NCBI GenBank assembly: GCA_035559535.1
Contig: DATMBG010000058.1
Coordinates: 62,001 to 126,000 of the forward strand
Length of the DNA: 64,000 bases
Direction of reading: 5' to 3'
Source: Candidatus Limnocylindrales bacterium
GTDB lineage: Bacteria > Moduliflexota > Moduliflexia > Moduliflexales > JAUQPW01
Below the pieces are notes generated by a model, which searched no databases, was not told the origin of the DNA, and worked only from the letters and a program-made list of their open reading frames with translations. The position numbers were made by a program, and so were the translations under genes. This document shows, in pieces, positions 59,885 to 64,000 of the stretch. The stretch's first letter is position 1, and each line of letters opens with the position of its first letter.

Positions 59885-60199
59885 TTAGCGGGATAGCTGC
59901 TTTTTCATTTCTTGGGAAAGGTATTTAAAAATTTCATAAAGCTGTTCTTGTAACAGCTCCATACGTTCGATCATTCCTAAGATAACTTCTACTCCCGGCA
60001 GATTAACCTCCAGGTCCCGGGTAAGCTGGATAATAGTGCTTAATCGGCGGAGATCTCTCTCCGAGAAAAGTATTTCGCCCTCTTCATTTCGTTGAGGGGA
60101 AATAAGCCCTTCAGATTCATAAAGGAGAAGCAAGTCAGGCTCAATCTGGCAGACCTCCACGACCCTGGCTAAAGTAACATAAGTCGGTTTAGCATCCAT
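59885..60199 (-). CDS. cbpM: CbpM-like MerR-type chaperone modulator
   Basis: 104 residues. YVTLARVVEVCQIEPDLLLLYESEGLI is a degenerate MerR helix-turn-helix, and the C-terminal coiled region (LEVNLPGVEVILGMIERMEL) matches the CbpM/HspR group. CbpM binds the J domain of CbpA and blocks it. Here it sits 18 bp downstream of a full-length DnaJ, so it may modulate that protein. The 59639-59884 gap (about 245 bp) shows no gene. Confidence 0.82.
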   Translation of the reverse strand: MDAKPTYVTLARVVEVCQIEPDLLLLYESEGLISPQRNEEGEILFSERDLRRLSTIIQLTRDLEVNLPGVEVILGMIERMELLQEQLYEIFKYLSQEMKKQLSR

Positions 60200-60217
60200 G
60201 ATCCAAAGTTCTCCTTT

Positions 60218-61363
60218 TTACCTTACCAGGTTCAGTCTAGGATTGTAAGGATTTCGTCTCTCAAATTCCTTTAACAGATCCAGGGAGTAAGAATCTAAAG
60301 AAGGCGGAAGAACAATTTTAACCTTAATATATTGATCTCCCGCCCCTCCCCCTTTCAAGTGCGGAACCCCCTTGCCCCGAAGTCTGAAAACCTGACCACT
60401 TTGGGTTCCAGCCGGTATGGTTAAAAGGGTTTTCCCATCTAACGTGGGGACTTCGATTTTAGCCCCCAGGGCTGCTTCGGTTACCGTTATAGGCACTTCG
60501 CAGTAGAGATCATCTCCTTTTCTTTCAAAGAACGGATGGGGTCGAACCTGGGTAATAATGTATAAATCCCCGCTGGGTCCTCCATTTCGTCCTGAATTTC
60601 CTTTACCGGCCACGCGAACTCTGGACCCGGTATCTACGCCGGGAGGAATTTTAACATCGATACTTTCTTCCTTATGAACGGTTCCAACCCCTTTACATCG
60701 AGTACAGGCATAGGTGTTGACCTTTCCGCTTCCACCACATCGGGGGCAGGGTTGAAAAAAGTTCAGAGGCCCCTGGCCGATGCGTACACGCCCGCTTCCA
60801 CCGCACTCCAGGCAAATTTCCATTCCTCTACCTCTCTGGATTCCTGTTCCATTGCACTCTTCACAGGGTGCTTCCCGAGAAAGGTGAATTCGGGTTGTGG
60901 TACCTCGTACAGCTTGCTCAAAACTCAGCTCCAGCGTGTATTCCAGATCTTCACCCGGTACCGGGGTTGGAGAGTAGGTTGTACTCCTACGTCCTCCGCC
61001 AAACAGATCCCCGAAAAGATCACTGAGATCGGAAAAATCCCTCACCCGAGAACCTCGGGTTCCCCCTATACCCAGGTCCTCAAAAATAGAAGAAAAATCC
61101 GGGGGTCGCCATTGGTATCCTCCGGTACCAAATCCTCTGGAAAAGGCTTCGAACCCTAATTGATCATACTGCTTCCGCTTTTCTGGATCACTGAGGACTT
61201 GATAGGCTTCTGAAATCTCTTTGAACTTCTCTTCAGCCTTTTTATCTCCAGGGTTCACATCTGGATGGTACTTGCGGGCTAATTTTCTATAGGCTTTCTT
61301 AATTTCTTCTTCTGAAGCTGTCTTTGATACACCTAATATTTTATAATAATCTTTCTCAGCCAT
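60218..61363 (-). CDS. dnaJ: Molecular chaperone DnaJ
   Basis: 381 residues. J domain with HPD (His33-Pro34-Asp35) in [12 protein letters not shown]; Gly/Phe-rich region (about 70-130); four CxxCxGxG zinc motifs ([32 protein letters not shown]); then the C-terminal substrate-binding domains ([33 protein letters not shown]). It stimulates DnaK ATPase and presents unfolded proteins. AGGAGAGG precedes the ATG. It is transcribed with the CbpM-like gene. Confidence 0.95.
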   Translation of the reverse strand: MAEKDYYKILGVSKTASEEEIKKAYRKLARKYHPDVNPGDKKAEEKFKEISEAYQVLSDPEKRKQYDQLGFEAFSRGFGTGGYQWRPPDFSSIFEDLGIGGTRGSRVRDFSDLSDLFGDLFGGGRRSTTYSPTPVPGEDLEYTLELSFEQAVRGTTTRIHLSREAPCEECNGTGIQRGRGMEICLECGGSGRVRIGQGPLNFFQPCPRCGGSGKVNTYACTRCKGVGTVHKEESIDVKIPPGVDTGSRVRVAGKGNSGRNGGPSGDLYIITQVRPHPFFERKGDDLYCEVPITVTEAALGAKIEVPTLDGKTLLTIPAGTQSGQVFRLRGKGVPHLKGGGAGDQYIKVKIVLPPSLDSYSLDLLKEFERRNPYNPRLNLVR

Positions 61364-61507
61364 AACTCATTATCCTCTCCTATGTATATAGAATAGGGCT
61401 TTTTTCAAAAATTGCATAGCCCCTGTACGGAAAACCGGGATTTTAAGATTAAAAAGGTAGACGGAGTTAAAACGGGGTATTCCTAAGGGGTGTAGAAATT
61501 CTTCAAT

Positions 61508-62176
61508 TTAGATTCGCTCTTTTTTCTTAGGAGGCTCCAGGAGATTCAGGATGGTTTTTTCACATAAATTCGTTTGCCGATCCAACCGCTCAAGATGTTT
61601 TCGAATAGCCTCATCGGTATCTTCTAATTTTTTCGTCAGGTAAGTTATAAAAGTTCTGATCAGGGAAAGGTAATTTTGTAATTCGTATCGGATATGTTTG
61701 GTAACCTCTTCAGAAAGGAAGGATAGTCCTTCTAATTGAGTGGAAGGAGTCTGATTTAAAACTTTAAGTTCGTCTTTAAGCTTCTTTATTTCCCGTTGAC
61801 AATCTTGATACTCCAAAGCTCTTTGAATCATTAAGAGTAATTGATTGATATCTCCTAAGGGTTTGAACAGCCAGCTATAGATACCTGCATGCCCCAGCTC
61901 TTGTAAGTTCCCGCTAAAAGTAAAATCCCCGGTTATCAAAATACCCAAGATATTTGGATCTAACTCTCGGGCTCTCTTTATAACCTCCAGTCCATTGACT
62001 CGGGGCATCTTCAAATCAACGACCAAAAGATCAAACTTCTGGCCATTTAACAATTGAAGCGCCTGTTCGCCACTCAACGCCGTTGCAACTTCATAACCCC
62101 CACTGATCAGGAATTCTTTTAAAAACTCCAGAATATCTGCTTCATCCTCTACAGCCAGAATCCGAGCTTTTCCCAT
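61508..62176 (-). CDS. Response regulator with a HisKA-like C-terminal helix pair
   Basis: 222 residues. Receiver 1-125 with Asp11/Asp54 (VVDLKMP), Thr82 and Lys105 (LFKPLGD). Residues of about 125-145 are coiled coil. Residues 150-215 (EEVTKHIRYELQNYLSLIRTF...) read like the dimerisation helices of a histidine kinase, with a KHIRYELQN segment in the H-box position but no ATP-binding domain after it. It may act as a phosphotransfer or dimerising output module. Divergent from purC. Confidence 0.75.
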   Translation of the reverse strand: MGKARILAVEDEADILEFLKEFLISGGYEVATALSGEQALQLLNGQKFDLLVVDLKMPRVNGLEVIKRARELDPNILGILITGDFTFSGNLQELGHAGIYSWLFKPLGDINQLLLMIQRALEYQDCQREIKKLKDELKVLNQTPSTQLEGLSFLSEEVTKHIRYELQNYLSLIRTFITYLTKKLEDTDEAIRKHLERLDRQTNLCEKTILNLLEPPKKKERI

Positions 62177-62423
62177 AAAAACCCTCTCTCATCCTATAAA
62201 CGCTTATTCTATAGACCCCCACTTTAAACCTTCCTTTTAAACAGGTCTTATAATAAAATATTAATTAATTTCGCTAAAAAATCAACAAAATTAACTTGAA
62301 TTATACTTTTATTTCGTTTAGGTCGGATCAGAGATCTTTTTATGGTAAAAAATGTTACTTTATGACTTTAAACTTTGGTTCCTCAAGGTCAGCCTAAGAC
62401 TTCAGGATTTTGATTTCTATTGG

Positions 62424-62452
62424 TTGACAGGGAGCTATTTTCTCCCTATCTT
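62424..62452 (+). promoter_or_regulatory. purC promoter with dyad in the spacer
   Basis: TTGACA (62424-62429) and TATCTT (62447-62452), 17-bp spacer. The spacer is itself a dyad: GGGAG (62430-62434) and CTCCC (62442-62446) at its two ends. A repressor bound there would block RNA polymerase. Confidence 0.6.
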
Positions 62453-62501
62453 TATGTTGTAACAGAATCCCAAAGAACCTTCTCAACGGGGAGGAAGCTA
62501 A

Positions 62502-63242
62502 ATGGTACAAACCATCTATGAAGGCAAGGCTAAGATCGTTAAGGATCAGGAAGGCCCCCAAGAAGTTTCTATCTTCTTCAAGGATGATGCAACGGCTTTT
62601 GATGGTTTAAAGAAGGATAAAATTCCTCAAAAGGGTTTTTACAATGCTCGAATAACCTGTCTCATCTTCCGGTATCTAGAAAAAAAAGGAATCAAAACCC
62701 ATTTTATTCGGGAACTGGATGAACGAACCTTTCTGGCGAAAAAACTTCAGATGATCCCCATCGAAGTCATCGTTCGAAACCGGGCTACCGGAAGTTTAGT
62801 CAAACGAATCGGTCTGAAAGAAGGAGAGATTTTGAGCCCTCCGGTTGTGGAATTTTATTATAAAAATGACCCTCTACACGACCCTTTAATCAATGAGGAT
62901 CATGCACGAGTTCTTAAACTGGCCAGTTCAGAAGAACTCTCCCAACTCCGTAAACAAGCTTTAGAGGTTAATAACCTGTTGGTTCCGGTATGTGACCAGG
63001 CTGACCTGATCCTGGTGGACTTCAAGCTGGAATTTGGTCGATATCGGGGTGAAATTCTCCTGGGGGATGAGATATCTCCGGATACCTGTAGATTTTGGGA
63101 TAAGTATACCGGAAAAAAATTAGATAAGGATCGATTCCGGCAAGACTTAGGAGAAGTCATCGAGGCCTATGAAGAGGTTTATCACCGGCTTTCTAAAGTG
63201 ATAAATCAGGAATCAGTCCTTCAGAGTCGGCCTTCAGAATAA
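62502..63242 (+). CDS. purC: SAICAR synthetase
   Basis: 246 residues, the usual bacterial size. Seen: YEGKAKIVKD, FKDDATAFDGLKKD, NRATGSLVKRIGLKEG, YYKNDPLHDPLI (substrate binding), and LVDFKLEFGR, GDEISPDTCRFWD near the C-terminus. It joins aspartate to CAIR using ATP in de novo purine synthesis. GGGGAGGAAG precedes the ATG. First gene of purC-purS-purQ. Confidence 0.96.
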   Translation: MVQTIYEGKAKIVKDQEGPQEVSIFFKDDATAFDGLKKDKIPQKGFYNARITCLIFRYLEKKGIKTHFIRELDERTFLAKKLQMIPIEVIVRNRATGSLVKRIGLKEGEILSPPVVEFYYKNDPLHDPLINEDHARVLKLASSEELSQLRKQALEVNNLLVPVCDQADLILVDFKLEFGRYRGEILLGDEISPDTCRFWDKYTGKKLDKDRFRQDLGEVIEAYEEVYHRLSKVINQESVLQSRPSE

Positions 63243-63288
63243 CTGATAACTTTTGAATTCTGACTCCGGCTTCTGGTTCCTGTTTTCC

Positions 63289-63531
63289 ATGCTGACGGCT
63301 AAAATTTATATCACCCTTAAAAAAGGGGTTTTAGACCCTCAAGGAATAACCATTCAGGAGGCTTTACAGAACTTAGGTTATCAAAATGTTCGAGAGACCC
63401 GGGTTGGTAAACTTATCGAAATCCAATTAAATTCGGTTTCCAGGGAAGAGGCAGAGCAGCAAGTCCATAAAATGTGTCAGGAACTGCTGGCTAATCCGGT
63501 CATCGAGCAATATGAATTTACCTTATCATGA
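63289..63531 (+). CDS. purS: FGAM synthase subunit PurS
   Basis: 80 residues from the ATG at 63289, the normal PurS length. [20 protein letters not shown] and VGKLIEIQL match the family. It is the small bridging subunit of the PurLQS complex that makes FGAM. Its stop overlaps the purQ start (ATGA). A TTG at 63253 would add 12 atypical residues. Confidence 0.92.
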   Translation: MLTAKIYITLKKGVLDPQGITIQEALQNLGYQNVRETRVGKLIEIQLNSVSREEAEQQVHKMCQELLANPVIEQYEFTLS

Positions 63532-64000
63532 AATTCGGTGTCGTTGTTTTTCCGGGATCCAATTGTGATCAGGATACCTACCAGGCCCTCCAACAGGTTA
63601 CAGGCCAGCAGGTGGAGTACATCTGGCACAAGGAGACAAAGCTGGGAAATTACGACGGGATTATTCTCCCCGGAGGATTCAGTTATGGAGATTATCTAAG
63701 GGCCGGGGCTATTGCACGGTTTTCCAAAATCATGCCCAGTATCATCAACTTTGCCCGAAGTGGAGGACTGGTCCTGGGAATTTGTAATGGATTTCAGATT
63801 CTCCTGGAAAGTGGCTTATTACCGGGAACGATGATGAAAAACCGCACATTGCAATTTATCTGTAAGGATGTCTATGTAAAAATCGAGCAGAACACCACGC
63901 CTTTCACCCTGGACTATGAGAAAAACCAGGTGATAACCCTTCCCATTGCCCATTCCGAAGGAAACTATTACACCGATCCAAAGACGTTAGAAGAATTGGA
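63528..64000 (+). CDS. purQ: FGAM synthase subunit PurQ, 5' part (cut by window edge)
   Basis: The frame from ATG 63528 stays open to the window end (157 residues). [37 protein letters not shown] and GICNGFQIL (catalytic Cys86 of the class I glutamine amidotransferase) are PurQ signatures. It releases ammonia from glutamine for FGAM synthase. ATGA overlap with purS shows coupling; the C-terminal His-Glu pair lies beyond the window (AHSEGNYY contains the first part of the conserved loop). Confidence 0.95.
   Translation, partial: MKFGVVVFPGSNCDQDTYQALQQVTGQQVEYIWHKETKLGNYDGIILPGGFSYGDYLRAGAIARFSKIMPSIINFARSGGLVLGICNGFQILLESGLLPGTMMKNRTLQFICKDVYVKIEQNTTPFTLDYEKNQVITLPIAHSEGNYYTDPKTLEEL

Noticed and set aside
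1-64000. rRNA, tRNA and CRISPR arrays
   Set aside because: No tRNA-like TTCGA loops in a cloverleaf context, no rRNA blocks and no regularly spaced direct repeats with unique spacers were seen.

Overview
The window is bacterial chromosome of moderate GC (judged by eye), with protein-dense operons, sigma70-type promoters and AGGAGG-type ribosome binding sites. Signal peptides, type IV prepilin leaders, GspE/PilB-like proteins, an O-antigen-type flippase and many two-component and c-di-GMP proteins point to a free-living Gram-negative (diderm) bacterium. Nothing here fixes the phylum. I found no rRNA, tRNA, CRISPR array, complete insertion sequence or prophage.

Layout. 1-5.3 kb (minus strand): the start of a PIG-L deacetylase, a DegT/DnrJ aminotransferase and a large exported double beta-propeller protein. 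6-8 kb: a PAP2 phosphatase and an MFS transporter. 8.1-29.5 kb: the most unusual region. It holds two paralogous three-gene pilin cassettes (PilX-like, giant PilV-like of about 1400-1500 residues, PilW-like), two paralogous membrane sensor kinases and an NtrC-type regulator, in the order kinase 1 - cassette A - kinase 2 - regulator - cassette B. Kinase 1 has lost its phosphoacceptor domain and kinase 2 its HAMP domain. 29.5-32 kb: a Cys/Met-metabolism PLP enzyme between two copies of a short element with inverted ends. 32-34.4 kb: a glycosyltransferase and a flippase. 34.7-38.4 kb: an operon of an internally duplicated PepSY-type membrane protein with Asp-box propellers, a HEAT-like exported protein, an FGE-fold protein and a glycine-zipper membrane protein. 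38.6-40 kb: HU and a DUF6282-type hydrolase.

40.2-48.8 kb: a probable c-di-GMP module with two tandem GspE/PilB-like proteins carrying MshEN domains but damaged ATPase motifs, a HEAT protein, an HD-GYP protein sharing the HEAT protein's N-terminal domain, and a zinc metallopeptidase. 49-55 kb: RuvX, a radical SAM protein, a hexapeptide acyltransferase, a DUF309 protein and a HyuA-like hydantoinase. 55-59.6 kb: a small unknown protein, a two-domain KaiC-like ATPase and a hybrid kinase, all behind one promoter with a long, possibly structured leader. 59.9-62.2 kb (minus): CbpM, DnaJ and a receiver protein. 62.4 kb to the end: purC-purS-purQ.

How the parts may work together. Surface attachment and its control dominate: pilin cassettes, kinases, an NtrC regulator, GspE/PilB-like c-di-GMP receptors, an HD-GYP enzyme and exported propellers. 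The best candidates for something undescribed are the duplicated giant-pilin/kinase locus and the paired pseudo-ATPase/HD-GYP locus. Both roles are inferred from domains and neighbourhood only.
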